A DNA stretch of 64,000 nt. Source: Rhizobium sp. Q54. Its GTDB lineage: Bacteria > Pseudomonadota > Alphaproteobacteria > Micropepsales > Micropepsaceae. Made by a program: the position numbers and the translations under genes. Positions 1 to 8,710 of this stretch are shown here, piece by piece. The stretch lies in contig CAMAPL010000001.1 of the NCBI GenBank assembly GCA_945860165.1, forward strand, positions 62,001 to 126,000. Direction: 5' to 3'. Under the pieces are notes generated by a model that was not told the DNA's origin, searched no databases, and worked only from the letters and a program-made list of their open reading frames with translations. Within the stretch, counting starts at the first letter, position 1, and every line of letters begins with the position of its first letter.

Positions 1-770
1 TGCCGATGGTGGCGGCGTCCGATACATTGCGCCGGCGGGGCGATGACGGGCGCTGGACTCTGGTGCCGCGCGAAGATCTTTATCGCGCCCAGACACCGCA
101 GGGCTTCGTCTATGCCAAGATCGCGGCGGCACATCGGGCGCACGCTGACAATGAAGTGACCGACGATGTTGCGCTGGCAGAACTGGCCGGGATGAAAGTG
201 GAAATGGTCGAAGGCGAAGAGAAAAATATCAAAGTGACCCGCAAGGAAGATTTCGCGCTGGCCGAAAAATTGATGGCCAATGATCAAACAAGCGGCGATG
301 TCCGCACCGCGACCGGCTACGACGTTCACAAATTCACCGATGGCGATCACATCTGGCTGTGCGGGGTAAAACTCGCGCACAGCCACGGGCTGGAAGGCCA
401 TAGCGATGCCGATGTCGGGCTGCACGCCATCACCGATGCGCTACTCGGCTGTATCGGCGAAGGCGATATCGGCCAGCACTTCCCGCCGACCAACGAACGC
501 TGGCGCGGCGTGGCGTCCTGGAATTTTCTCGACCACGCCGCATCACTGGTGCGCGAAAAAGGCGGTGTCATCAGCCATGTCGATGTGACCCTGATCTGTG
601 AACGGCCCAAGGTCGGCCCGCACCGGGGTGCCATGCGCGAGAAGATCGCGGAGATTCTCAGGATCGAGCTGTCCCGCGTCAGCGTGAAGGCCACCACCAC
701 AGAAGGCCTGGGTTTCACCGGCCGCCGTGAAGGCATCGCCGCCCAGGCCATCGCCACCGTCAAGCTGTGA
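1..770 (+). CDS. ispDF: IspDF bifunctional isoprenoid enzyme, 5' partial
   Basis: Two-domain enzyme of the non-mevalonate isoprenoid pathway: IspD transfers CMP to methylerythritol phosphate and IspF cyclises the later intermediate to MEcPP. Only the end of IspD is in the window (motif RAQTPQGF near residue 30), followed by a complete IspF domain from about residue 100, with the metal-ligand motif GYDVHKF, HSDADV and the C-terminal [11 protein letters not shown]. The fused form is common in Alphaproteobacteria. The reading frame is open to the window edge, so the ATG at position 6 is internal. It overlaps pgpA by one base (TGATG), suggesting translational coupling. The identification is secure; only the start is unseen. 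Confidence 0.95.
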   Translation, partial: PMVAASDTLRRRGDDGRWTLVPREDLYRAQTPQGFVYAKIAAAHRAHADNEVTDDVALAELAGMKVEMVEGEEKNIKVTRKEDFALAEKLMANDQTSGDVRTATGYDVHKFTDGDHIWLCGVKLAHSHGLEGHSDADVGLHAITDALLGCIGEGDIGQHFPPTNERWRGVASWNFLDHAASLVREKGGVISHVDVTLICERPKVGPHRGAMREKIAEILRIELSRVSVKATTTEGLGFTGRREGIAAQAIATVKL

Positions 771-1264
771 TGAAGCTGCGCGCCTCCACGGTCGTCGCAT
801 CGGTGTTCGGAATCGGTTATTTTCAGGTCGCGTCCGGCACCGTCATGAGCGCGGTGGCCGTCGCGCTGGCCATACTGATCGCCATCTACGGCGGCGGCGG
901 CGTGGGACTTCTGGCGGCCAGCATCGCTGTATTTGCGATCGGTGTTCTGGCCTGCTCTGATCATGTCCGCGCAACCGGGCGCCAGGACCCTTCGGAATGC
1001 GTCATCGATGAACTGGCGGGGCAATGGCTGGCCTGCGCCTTCGCCGTCCTGCCCTTCGCCAGCCTGCCGGGCGATACCATCTCCCTGCCCGCTTTCGCTT
1101 TGGCCTTTGGGCTGTTCCGGCTGTTCGATATCTGGAAACCCTGGCCGGTGTCCTGGGCCGACACAAATCTCAAGGGCGGCATCGGCGTGATGACCGACGA
1201 CATGATCGCGGGCTTGATGGCAGGCGTTCTGGTCATGTTGGCCCGCCACTTCGGCCTGCCATGA
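770..1264 (+). CDS. pgpA: Phosphatidylglycerophosphatase A
   Basis: Membrane phosphatase that converts phosphatidylglycerophosphate to phosphatidylglycerol. The 164-residue protein is mostly hydrophobic, with helices near residues 20-35, 42-60, 90-105 and 140-158. It carries the PgpA signature DPSECVIDELAGQW near residues 69-82, where acidic residues bind the metal. The ATG at 770 overlaps the ispDF stop; a GTG at 767 is an alternative. Its own stop overlaps the next gene by four bases (ATGA), so ispDF, pgpA and cinA form one tight operon. Length and motif fit the family well. Confidence 0.9.
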   Translation: MKLRASTVVASVFGIGYFQVASGTVMSAVAVALAILIAIYGGGGVGLLAASIAVFAIGVLACSDHVRATGRQDPSECVIDELAGQWLACAFAVLPFASLPGDTISLPAFALAFGLFRLFDIWKPWPVSWADTNLKGGIGVMTDDMIAGLMAGVLVMLARHFGLP

Positions 1265-1755
1265 CTTTTTCCAGCGACCTGCGCGCCAAGGCGTTCACTC
1301 TACTGGCCGAGGCCCGCGCCAAGGGTTTGAAAATCGCCACGGCCGAAAGCTGCACCGGCGGATTGATCGCCGGCCTTCTGACCGAGATCGCAGGATCGTC
1401 AGATGTGTTCGAGCGCGGCTTTGTCACCTACTCCAATGACGCCAAGCACGACATGCTGGGAGTGCGCAAAGCGCTCATCGACAAGCATGGTGCGGTGTCG
1501 GAAGAAGTCGCCCGCGCCATGGCGCAAGGCGCGCTGAAACATTCCCAGGCCAGTCTCGCCATCGCGGTCACGGGCATCGCCGGACCGGGTGGCGGAACGG
1601 AGGCCAAGCCTGTCGGCCTGGTGCATATTGCCGCGGCGCGCAAGGACGGTGCCGTTACTCACCGCGTCTTCGATTTTGGCGACATCGGCCGCACCGGCAT
1701 TCGCCTGGGCAGTGTCGAGGCCGCGCTGGAGGTCCTGGAACAGCTCATGAAATGA
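1261..1755 (+). CDS. CinA C-terminal domain protein (NMN amidohydrolase, PncC type)
   Basis: A 164-residue stand-alone CinA C-terminal domain, the family that deamidates nicotinamide mononucleotide in pyridine nucleotide salvage. Visible signatures are ATAESCTGGL near residue 25, the block around VTYSND, and VTGIAGPGGG near residue 105. The N-terminal molybdopterin-binding half of full-length CinA is absent, which is usual for PncC. ATG at 1261 overlaps the pgpA stop (ATGA). A much longer in-frame reading from 1024 was rejected because it runs antisense to nothing useful and lies across pgpA in another frame. The enzymatic role is inferred from the family. Confidence 0.88.
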   Translation: MTFSSDLRAKAFTLLAEARAKGLKIATAESCTGGLIAGLLTEIAGSSDVFERGFVTYSNDAKHDMLGVRKALIDKHGAVSEEVARAMAQGALKHSQASLAIAVTGIAGPGGGTEAKPVGLVHIAAARKDGAVTHRVFDFGDIGRTGIRLGSVEAALEVLEQLMK

Positions 1756-1760
1756 TTTTT

Positions 1761-1834
1761 CATTCCCGCGCAAGCGGGAATCCATTTCCCCACCTTGCCT
1801 ATGCCAGACATGGATTCCCGCTTGCGCGGGCATG
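1761..1834. repeat. Inverted repeat of REP type between convergent genes
   Basis: Two 24-base arms (1761-1784 and 1811-1834) are inverted copies with one mismatch. Each arm itself contains the internal palindrome CCCGC-n-GCGGG. It sits between the convergent cinA-like and SGNH genes. Elements with the same wording (TGGATTCCCGC...GCGGGAATG) are scattered through many proteobacterial genomes. It could fold as a transcript end for both genes, but there is no uracil tract. No second copy was seen in this window. Confidence 0.75.
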
Positions 1835-1845
1835 ACAAGTGAAAG

Positions 1846-2703
1846 TTATGGCGTCGCCGCCAACTCGTCATGGGCGATCTGCTGCAGCGCCCTAGTCTGG
1901 GGTTTGGAAAAGCCCATGTCATCCGCCACGGTTTCGTTCTCGCCCAGTGACAACGGGTTCTTGCCCGTCACCTTGCCGAACACCAGCAGCGCTTCCAGGT
2001 AATAGCCATAGACGCTGGCGTGATAGTGATCGTGCGTCCACAGGTCGACCTTGCCCGCCGAGATGCCGTCATAGGGATTGTCGTCCGCCACGCCCGCTTC
2101 AAACGCGCGGTTCCACGCCAGCCCTGCCGGCACGACGCCGCGTACCTTGGCGCTCTGCGCCGCTAGCGCATAGCCCGCCGCCACATCCTTGCCCATCTGG
2201 GTGATCGGTTTGCCGGTCCAGGGTTTGCCAGCGGGATAGGTCAGGTCGGCCCGGCTCCAGGTCGCAGTCAGCCAGATTTCGGCTTTGGCGTTCTTGCCGC
2301 GGAACATGTCGGATATCTGTTTCGCCGAGGACACCAGCAGCGCCGGATTGCCGGGATTGGCCTGATCCAGGGTGGAATAGCCATTCATCACCACAACGTC
2401 CCAGGGCTTGTCCAGAAGCGCGCGCTTTTCGGGATAATGAAAATCCAGCCCCTTGCCGCCAACGGTTTCCACGCTGACGTCATAGTCGAGATCGGCCTGC
2501 CGGCTGAAAGCTTTGAAGATGGCCGGCACGCCGCCGACCAGCTTGCCCTTGGCGTCCGGCCCGTTGAGGTCGGTGACGGTTTCCGGCTTGTAGTGATGCG
2601 TCGGCGACCCTGCGCCAAAGGTGAAACTGTTGCCGACAAACAGGATGGTCTTGGCCTCGACCGGTGTCGCGAATAGCAGTGCGGCAAGCAGGAACCTCTT
2701 CAT
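1846..2703 (-). CDS. Secreted SGNH/GDSL-type hydrolase
   Basis: A 285-residue protein with a clear signal peptide (MKRFLLAALLFATPVEA) followed directly by the SGNH block I motif FVGNSFT, whose serine is the likely nucleophile. Near residues 225-230 the motif WTHDHYHAS supplies the Asp/His expected of block V. The family hydrolyses esters, often on carbohydrates or lipids, and export suggests action in the periplasm or outside the cell. The substrate cannot be told. ATG at 2703 is preceded by GGGGAAGTGAT, a fair ribosome site. It stands downstream of ratA and may be cotranscribed with it. Confidence 0.75.
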   Translation of the reverse strand: MKRFLLAALLFATPVEAKTILFVGNSFTFGAGSPTHHYKPETVTDLNGPDAKGKLVGGVPAIFKAFSRQADLDYDVSVETVGGKGLDFHYPEKRALLDKPWDVVVMNGYSTLDQANPGNPALLVSSAKQISDMFRGKNAKAEIWLTATWSRADLTYPAGKPWTGKPITQMGKDVAAGYALAAQSAKVRGVVPAGLAWNRAFEAGVADDNPYDGISAGKVDLWTHDHYHASVYGYYLEALLVFGKVTGKNPLSLGENETVADDMGFSKPQTRALQQIAHDELAATP

Positions 2704-2737
2704 ATCACTTCCCCTTTTTTAATGGCCTATCGCTTCG

Positions 2738-3181
2738 CTACTTGATGCCGTTTTCTTGTATCGTTTTCGCCCGCGCCTCGAAGGCGTCGGACATTTTCAG
2801 CATCGCTTTTTCGAACTTCGCACCCGCCACGCTGTGCAGAAAGCTGCTCTTGAATTCGAACTGTATGGAAAATTCGATCTCGCAGCCCGCGTCGGTCGAC
2901 GTGAAGCACCAGCGATTTTCCAGGGTCTTGAACGGGCCTTTGATCTGGGTGACGTCGACCCGGTGCTGCACGGGGTCCAGAGTGACATCGCTGGTATAGC
3001 GTTCGCGCAGCGCGCCATAACCGATGGCCATTTCGGCCGTCAGGCGGTTTTCGCCCCGCGACAGAACCCGCAGCGCCACCACCCAGGGCAGGAAATCTGG
3101 ATATTTCTTGACATCCGACACCACCGCATACATCAGCTCCGCCTGATACGGAACGCTGCGGGTCTCGCGGTGGGAGATCAC
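2738..3181 (-). CDS. RatA/COQ10-family START-domain protein
   Basis: A 147-residue polyketide-cyclase/START-like protein. The pattern [24 protein letters not shown] at the N terminus, described here by its ends only, and the tail FEARAKTIQ match bacterial COQ10/RatA proteins. In Alphaproteobacteria this gene regularly follows lipA, and the family is thought to bind ubiquinone for respiration; E. coli RatA was described as a ribosome-association toxin. It starts with GTG at 3181, overlapping the lipA stop by four bases (GTGA), so translation is probably coupled to lipA. The toxin role is doubtful in this context. Confidence 0.85.
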   Translation of the reverse strand: MISHRETRSVPYQAELMYAVVSDVKKYPDFLPWVVALRVLSRGENRLTAEMAIGYGALRERYTSDVTLDPVQHRVDVTQIKGPFKTLENRWCFTSTDAGCEIEFSIQFEFKSSFLHSVAGAKFEKAMLKMSDAFEARAKTIQENGIK

Positions 3182-4131
3182 GCCTTGGTGGCCTGATGGT
3201 GAAGCCGGGCGGCCTTCAGCTCCGCAAAGTCGCTGTCGGCATGATAGGAAGACCGGGTCAGCGGCGACGCCGACACCATCAGGAAACCCTTGGCCCGGGC
3301 GATGCTTTCCAGGCCGGCGAATTCCTCCGGCGTCCAGAACCGTTCCAGTTTGGCGTGTTTTTTGGTCGGCTGCAGATACTGGCCAATGGTGAGGAAGTCC
3401 ACTTTGGCGGCGCGCAGGTCGTCCATCACCTGCATGATCTCTTCGCGGCTTTCGCCCAAGCCCACCATGAGCCCCGACTTGGTGAAACCCGTCGGCATCA
3501 ACTCCTTGGCCTTTTCCAGCAGGCGCAGCGACGTGAAATAGCGCGCCCCGGGACGGATATTGAGATACAGCCGCGGCACGGTTTCCAGATTGTGATTGAA
3601 TACTTCTGGCTGCGCGGCCATCACGATTTCAATGGCGCCGTCCTTGCGCAGGAAGTCCGGCGTCAGCACTTCCACGCTGGTACCGGGGCTGGTGGCATGA
3701 ATGGCGTTGATCACGCGCGCGAAATGTTCCGCACCGCCATCGGCCAGATCATCCCGGTCCACCGAGGTGATCACAACATGGGCGAGGCCCAGGGCCTTGA
3801 CCCCGTTGGCGACATTGGCAGGCTCCTCGGCATCCAGCGGCCCCGGCAACCCGGTCTTCACATTGCAGAATGCGCAGGCGCGGGTGCAGGTGTCCCCCAT
3901 GATCATCATGGTGGCGTGGCGCTTGGTCCAGCACTCGCCGATATTGGGACAGGCGGCTTCCTCGCACACCGTGTGCAGCTTGTTGGCGCGCACGATCTCG
4001 CGGGTTGCGACATACTCCTTCGACACCGGCGCCTTGACCCGAATCCAGTCCGGCTTGCGCTGGATCGCATTGTCCGGGCGGTGGGCCTTTTCGGGATGGC
4101 GCGGCGCAATATTGTCGATGACAATGGTCAT
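3178..4131 (-). CDS. lipA: Lipoyl synthase
   Basis: Radical-SAM enzyme that inserts two sulphur atoms into protein-bound octanoyl groups to make lipoate for pyruvate and 2-oxoglutarate dehydrogenases. Both cysteine triads are present: C56/C61/C67 in [12 protein letters not shown] (auxiliary cluster) and C82/C86/C89 in CTRACAFC (SAM cluster). The C-terminal RSSYHAD motif that supplies a serine ligand is also there. At 317 residues it is full length. ATG at 4131 is chosen over an in-frame TTG six bases upstream. It leads the lipA-ratA pair. Confidence 0.97.
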   Translation of the reverse strand: MTIVIDNIAPRHPEKAHRPDNAIQRKPDWIRVKAPVSKEYVATREIVRANKLHTVCEEAACPNIGECWTKRHATMMIMGDTCTRACAFCNVKTGLPGPLDAEEPANVANGVKALGLAHVVITSVDRDDLADGGAEHFARVINAIHATSPGTSVEVLTPDFLRKDGAIEIVMAAQPEVFNHNLETVPRLYLNIRPGARYFTSLRLLEKAKELMPTGFTKSGLMVGLGESREEIMQVMDDLRAAKVDFLTIGQYLQPTKKHAKLERFWTPEEFAGLESIARAKGFLMVSASPLTRSSYHADSDFAELKAARLHHQATKA

Positions 4132-4214
4132 GACCAAGATATAGCCGCCAAATCCTTGAAAATCACCCGGCTGGTCGGCTGGGCTGCCCTGCGCGGCCGG
4201 AATAGTGTCCTATT

Positions 4215-5504
4215 TCAGTGATCCCGGACCGATCCGTCGAATTTGTCCCACATTTCGGGGAATTCCCATTCGGGCACGCCGCGCTCGCTGTCGATCAGAT
4301 TGTCGTCCAGTTCGATGCCAAGGCCGGGACCGTCGAAATTGCCCGCCAGCACAATATGGCCTTCGGTCATGGTCAGCGGCTTCTTGATATAACTTCTGCC
4401 CAAATAGCTGCGCTGCACATCCGGCCGCCCCCGCGCCGCCTGCAAGGATGGTAACTCATGCGCCAGGAAATTGGGGATCGAAGCGCAGACATGCATCGAG
4501 GCCACCGCGCCCACAATGCCTTCGCGGGAATGGGGCATCAGCGCCGCATAATAGGCCTCGCCCAACGCCGCAATCGCCTTCAACTCGGTGATGCCGCCGC
4601 AATGGGTGATGTCTGGCTGCAGGATTGACGCCGCGCCGGCCTGCAGCAGCTCGCGAAATTGGAATTTCGTCACCATGCGCTCGCCTGTGGCGAAGGGAAT
4701 GTGTGTCTTTTTCGCCATCTCGGCCATCAGCGGCAGGTTCTGGTGCTGGATCGGCTCCTCGAACCACCAGGGCTGGAATTTCTCCAGCGCCTTGATGATC
4801 ACCATCGCGGTCTGGGGCTGGTGGTCGGCATGCATTTCGATCCCCATATCTATCTTGGGGCCGACCACGGCGCGAATAGCCGCCACCTTCTCGACAAAAC
4901 CTTCGATGAAATCCGGATTCTCGGAATAACGTGACAGGCGGCCCCGGCTGTTGCTGACACTGGTCTTTAGCGAAGTGTAACCCTCGGCCAGAACCTTCTT
5001 GGCCTCTTCGACACTCTCCGCCTGGCCATAGACGCGAATGCGGTCGCGCGTCGGCCCGCCCAGCAGATCATAGACCGGCGCTCCCAGCGCCTTGCCCTTG
5101 ATGTCCCACATGGCAATGTCGACGGCGGACAGGGCGCTGGTGAGCACGATATCGCCGCGATAAAAAGCGTGACGGTAGATCGCCTGCCAGTGATGCGCCG
5201 GTTGTCGCGGGTCCTTGCCGACCAGATACGGCTCCAGTTCCTTTATCGCTGCGCTCACGGTCGCGATCCGCCCCTCGACCGTGCCCTCGCCGATGCCGAC
5301 AATGCCGGCGTCGGTGTGCATCTTGATGAAGATGGTCCGCAACGAATGCACCGGGATGATCTCGAGCCGGGTGATCTTGAGTGGATCGCGCGACCCCAAC
5401 AGCGCCTGCGCGCTGACAGGCTGGGCATGAGCCACCCGCTCGCTGGCCAGCAGCCCGGCCATGCCGAGTGTCATTGTCTTAATCAAGTCACGGCGGGACG
5501 TCAT
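4215..5504 (-). CDS. Tat-exported enolase-superfamily dehydratase/racemase (DgoD-like)
   Basis: A 429-residue mandelate racemase/muconate lactonising family member. After a twin-arginine signal (MTSRRDLIKTMTLGMAGLL, cleavage probably near VAHAQP) comes the capping domain and a TIM barrel. Metal-ligand positions look filled by acidic residues in IEMHAD, FEEPI and TGERM, and a histidine follows in LMPHSREG. The arrangement is closest to D-galactonate dehydratase, but the substrate is not determined. ATG at 5504 has a strong AGGAGG site seven bases upstream; a 50-residue upstream extension lacks sense. Export is unusual for a superfamily that is normally cytoplasmic. Confidence 0.8.
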   Translation of the reverse strand: MTSRRDLIKTMTLGMAGLLASERVAHAQPVSAQALLGSRDPLKITRLEIIPVHSLRTIFIKMHTDAGIVGIGEGTVEGRIATVSAAIKELEPYLVGKDPRQPAHHWQAIYRHAFYRGDIVLTSALSAVDIAMWDIKGKALGAPVYDLLGGPTRDRIRVYGQAESVEEAKKVLAEGYTSLKTSVSNSRGRLSRYSENPDFIEGFVEKVAAIRAVVGPKIDMGIEMHADHQPQTAMVIIKALEKFQPWWFEEPIQHQNLPLMAEMAKKTHIPFATGERMVTKFQFRELLQAGAASILQPDITHCGGITELKAIAALGEAYYAALMPHSREGIVGAVASMHVCASIPNFLAHELPSLQAARGRPDVQRSYLGRSYIKKPLTMTEGHIVLAGNFDGPGLGIELDDNLIDSERGVPEWEFPEMWDKFDGSVRDH

Positions 5505-5679
5505 GGCGGCCTCCTGTGGAGATGGGAACGTTGCGATACATAAAGGTGACGCAAAACCGGACAAACAGGCAGACGGCGGGGCGAATATTGCTGGGAATGA
5601 TATCCCCTCAGATTGCCGGAATTGAACCGTTCCGCCTACCCCCCGCGTTGGCAAGGTTCATCCCATTCGGAGCTGTCTC

Positions 5680-5953
5680 ATGGCTCATGCCGTCAAGCCC
5701 GCGCCCCCTATGTCGCGGTCGACACGGTTGGGCTAGCGGCCCTGACGGTCGCCTTTATCGGCCCCAGGCGGCTGGAACGCGAAGTGTTGAAGCCACTGCG
5801 CGGCGCCATCGATCCCCAGGCAGAATAATCTGGACCGACACGCAGCACCCGCGCGATCAGATTGCCGGCCTGGTCACGTCGGCCGGACCGGCCGGCCGCG
5901 AAAAACTGGCCCGCAGCTTCCAGAGCTGGATCGGGCATTTCCACGCCACTTGA
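5680..5953 (+). pseudogene. Small gene of unknown family, two apparent frameshifts
   Basis: A good ribosome site (GGAG, seven bases) precedes ATG at 5680, giving MAHAVKPAP. The frame then has to shift near 5705 to continue as YVAVDTVGLAALTVAFIGP and again near 5826 to read IIWTDTQHPRDQIAGLVTS, ending SFQSWIGHFHAT at a TGA at 5951-5953. Each stretch is rich in ordinary amino acids and free of stops, and the pieces join end to end into about 90 residues. I do not recognise the family. It may be a decayed gene or contain sequencing errors. It lies just upstream of the acyl-activating enzyme, in the same direction. Confidence 0.45.
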
Positions 5954-5987
5954 GCTAAGAAGTACTTCCAGAAATATGGAAGCAGCC

Positions 5988-7571
5988 ATGTCGAGCAATC
6001 CCGGAACGCGCGCGCCGTTCGACCCGGATTCCGCCCGCCGGACCGTGTTCCAGGCGCTGATTGACGCGCAGCGGGAATGGGGCGGTGGCCGCATTGCTCT
6101 GGTCGATGGCGATGATCGTGCCCTTTCCTATGACGAGATCATCCGCGCCAGCTTCGCGCTGGGTTCTGCGCTGAAGGCAGGCACCCGGGCGGGTGAATGC
6201 GTCGGTGTGATGTTGCCCACCGGCGCGGCTGGGGCGCTGACCTTTTTTGCCCTGTCGGCCTTCGGGCGCATTCCCACCATGCTGAATTTCACCGCCGGTG
6301 TGGCGGGACTAAAAAGCGCGCTGCGAACCGCGCTGGTGAAACGCGTGATCACGGCGCACCGCCTGGTCGAACTTGCGGGACTGGAAGAACTGATCGCCGG
6401 ATTGACCGGCACCGAGATCGTGTATCTGGAAGACGTCCGCAAGAACCTGTCGCTGGTGAACAAGCTCACCGCCGTGGTCGGCAAGATGGCCCCGAACTTT
6501 CTGGCGGCGCGGCCCGATCCGAAAAAGCCCGCCGTCATCCTCTTCACTTCCGGCACCGAGGGCCAACCCAAGGGGGTGGCGCTGAGCCACGAAAACCTGC
6601 TGGTCAATGTCGCGCAGGTGCGGTCGCATGTCGGCATCCTTGCTACCGATGTCATTTTCAATCCCCTGCCCGTCTTTCATTGTTTTGGCCTGACAGGCGG
6701 CACGATTTTGCCGCTGATCGCCGGCATCCGGGTGATCTGCCATCCCTCGCCCAAACAGCCCAAGGAGATCGTGCGACGGATCAGGCAGCATGGCGCGACC
6801 ATCCTTCTGTCCACCGACACCTTCATCAACCAGTATGCCCGCACCGCAGACGATGGCGAGATGGCGTCTCTGCGCATGGCGGTGTGCGGCGCCGAGCGGC
6901 TGCGCGACGAAACCCGCGCCTTTGTCCGGCGCAAAACAGGCATCACCCTGCTGGAAGGCTATGGCGTCACCGAAACCGCTCCCGTGGTCGCAGTCAACCA
7001 GATCGAGACCAACCGCCCCGGCACCGTGGGCCAGCTGATGCCTGGCATGGAAGCGCGGCTGGAACCGGTGGAAGGCATTCCCGGCGCGGGGCGGCTGTTC
7101 CTGCGCGGCCCCAATGTCATGCTGGGCTACATCAAGCCAGATGCCCCGGGCAGGATCGTGCCGCCCGAAGGCGGCTGGCACGATACCGGCGATGTCGTCT
7201 CGATAGACGAAGACGGCTTTATCGCCATTCGTGGCCGGCTCAAGCGCTTTGCCAAGATCGGCGGCGAAACCGTGTCGCTGGCGGTGGTGGAAAACATCGC
7301 TGCCGCCCTGTGGCCGGACAATGCCCATGCCGCCGTCACGGTGCCCGATGGCCGCAAGGGCGAGCAGATCGTGCTGATCACCGACGCCAGGGATGTTCGC
7401 CGGGAAAAGCTCATCGCCTGGGCGCGCAACCACGGCGTTTCGGAACTGTCGGTGCCGCGCCGCGTGGTGATGGTGGAGTCCATTCCGCTGCTGGCCACCG
7501 GCAAGACCGATTATGTCACGGTGCAAAAGCTGGCAGAGTCTGATCCCAAGATCGGCGATCCCAGAACCTGA
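5988..7571 (+). CDS. AMP-dependent acyl-activating enzyme, Aas C-terminal type
   Basis: A 527-residue adenylate-forming ligase. It has the phosphate loop LFTSGTEGQPKGVALSH near residue 185, the GYGVTETAPVV block near 325, WHDTGD near 400 and GRLKRFAKIGGE near 420, where the last lysine-rich segment is characteristic of E. coli Aas. The end (VPRRVVMVESIPLLATGKTDY) also matches Aas. The acyltransferase half of Aas is missing, so this is a free acyl-ACP/acyl-CoA synthetase-like enzyme, perhaps recycling fatty acids into lysophospholipid with a partner elsewhere. ATG at 5988 follows GGAAG; ATG at 5976 is an alternative. Confidence 0.85.
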   Translation: MSSNPGTRAPFDPDSARRTVFQALIDAQREWGGGRIALVDGDDRALSYDEIIRASFALGSALKAGTRAGECVGVMLPTGAAGALTFFALSAFGRIPTMLNFTAGVAGLKSALRTALVKRVITAHRLVELAGLEELIAGLTGTEIVYLEDVRKNLSLVNKLTAVVGKMAPNFLAARPDPKKPAVILFTSGTEGQPKGVALSHENLLVNVAQVRSHVGILATDVIFNPLPVFHCFGLTGGTILPLIAGIRVICHPSPKQPKEIVRRIRQHGATILLSTDTFINQYARTADDGEMASLRMAVCGAERLRDETRAFVRRKTGITLLEGYGVTETAPVVAVNQIETNRPGTVGQLMPGMEARLEPVEGIPGAGRLFLRGPNVMLGYIKPDAPGRIVPPEGGWHDTGDVVSIDEDGFIAIRGRLKRFAKIGGETVSLAVVENIAAALWPDNAHAAVTVPDGRKGEQIVLITDARDVRREKLIAWARNHGVSELSVPRRVVMVESIPLLATGKTDYVTVQKLAESDPKIGDPRT

Positions 7572-7690
7572 TCCAAATCGCGGTATGATCGCCGCGTGGG
7601 GCAGGCATGGGCTCGCGGCGACTTTCGTTGACTGCAAATTTGCGGGCTGTCCTTGAATGTCCGCTTTGCGCCAATAGCGGTCATTCGCTT

Positions 7691-7855
7691 CTAAGGCATT
7701 GCGCGCTGCGGATCGGCCGGCATGGCTTGACCGTCATGTTCCGCAGGGGCGGCGGCAGGCGCTGGAACCGAGTGATCATGCGGCTGGGCCGGAGCGGGAA
7801 GAACAAGCGCGGACACAGCTAGAGCCGTTCTGGTCATTAGAATTGAAAGGCACAT
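7691..7855 (-). CDS. Small exported His/Met-rich protein (candidate copper binder)
   Basis: A 54-residue reading frame: a hydrophobic N terminus (MTRTALAVSALVLPAPA after MCLSIL) reads as a signal peptide, and the short mature part contains HDHS, AEHDGQAMPAD and a final RAMP. Composition is like the metal-binding leader of CopB-type copper proteins. It lies 58 bases below a second Met/His-rich gene and downstream of a CsoR-like gene, all on the minus strand. The TAG stop may be premature if a longer CopB-like protein once existed, but no continuation was recognised. ATG at 7837 is an alternative start. Function is inferred from composition and context only. Confidence 0.45.
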   Translation of the reverse strand: MCLSILMTRTALAVSALVLPAPAQPHDHSVPAPAAAPAEHDGQAMPADPQRAMP

Positions 7856-7913
7856 GGAGCTCTCAGGCAGCTAATCGTGAAACAGGGTGGCGGAAGAAAC
7901 GCTGCGCACCAAT

Positions 7914-8251
7914 CTAATGGGCCGGCGCGGCAGCGTCCGTGCCATGCATCTTTTTATGCATGGCACGGCAATCCATGCATTTGCCCATATCCTTGCCCAC
8001 CGGCTTGGCGGCATCATTGGAATTGGCCTTCATTTTTTCGTGCATCATTTTGCAGTGCGCCGCCATCTTGGTTTTGTTCCCCATCATTCCCGGCTTCATG
8101 CCCATTTTTGGCATGTCCGTATTGGGAACGGACGCGGCAGGCTGTGACGGCGCCGGATGATCATGCTGCGCGTGCGACGCAGGTGTCCTGCGCCCAGGCG
8201 GGCGGGGCCAAAAAAAATCATTGCCGCGGCGGCGGCGATCAGTGTTTTCAA
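7914..8251 (-). pseudogene. Met/His/Cys-rich exported protein with two frameshifts
   Basis: A TTG start at 8251 with GGAG seven bases upstream begins KTLIAAAAAMIF, a signal peptide that loses frame in a run of eight T (plus-strand A at about 8210-8217). With one base removed it reads LAPPAWAQ, a good cleavage site. A second one-base shift just after (near 8190) brings in TPASHAQHDHPAPS and then, without further breaks, PKMGMKPGMMG, AHCKMMHEKMK and KCMDCRAMHKKMH. The mature protein would be about 90 residues with many Met, His and Cys, as in copper-binding periplasmic proteins. Only the last 66 codons are open from an ATG at 8114. Confidence 0.6.
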
Positions 8252-8308
8252 GTCTTTACTCCAAAGTCAGATTGGGTTTGTGGAAACCTAAACCCTTGAA
8301 CCGCGGGA

Positions 8309-8554
8309 TCATTGCGCCAGATCAAGCACGCGGAGCTTTATGCCGGGCACGGCGTTAACGCTTGGCACGGCCAAAACCTCGATCAGTTCCGCGATCTTCT
8401 GGCGTTGGTCTGCCTTGTCGCCTGACGCAATGGCTTGTTCCACGCAGTGACTGACATGGTCGCGCAATATTTCGTCTTCGACGCGATTGAGCGCCGCTTT
8501 CACCGCATCAATCTGGGTGATGATGTCGATGCAATAGCGGTCTTCCTCCAGCAT
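8309..8554 (-). CDS. CsoR/FrmR-family metal-sensing repressor, 5' end damaged
   Basis: An 81-residue frame covering helices 2 and 3 of a DUF156 repressor. The Cu(I) ligand pattern is intact with exact CsoR spacing: C8 in DRYCID, H33 and C37 in RDHVSHC. Homologues carry about 20-30 more residues at the N terminus, including an R-I-x-G-Q segment for DNA binding. Here in-frame sequence upstream of ATG 8554 reads GRGISKM and then degenerates, with a stop and a probable frameshift near 8600; pieces such as ENQLVQNL are visible in another frame. The repressor is therefore probably not functional. It points to copper as the theme of this locus. Confidence 0.7.
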   Translation of the reverse strand: MLEEDRYCIDIITQIDAVKAALNRVEDEILRDHVSHCVEQAIASGDKADQRQKIAELIEVLAVPSVNAVPGIKLRVLDLAQ

Positions 8555-8710
8555 TTTGGAAATGCCGCGCCCTGGAAACGGCTCGCGGCGAGGTTCTGGA
8601 CCAGCTGGTTTTCACCGTTCTAGCGGAGCATTATTTTGCGCAAGTCAGCCCCGCCATAGACCGGATTTTCGACACGGTTCGGTTAAAATTGCCTCGGAAT
8701 TCCTATATTT

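Noticed and set aside
2738-3181. RatA as half of a toxin-antitoxin pair
   Set aside because: No RnfH-type antitoxin partner is adjacent; the gene is coupled to lipA, as quinone-binding COQ10-like members are in this class.
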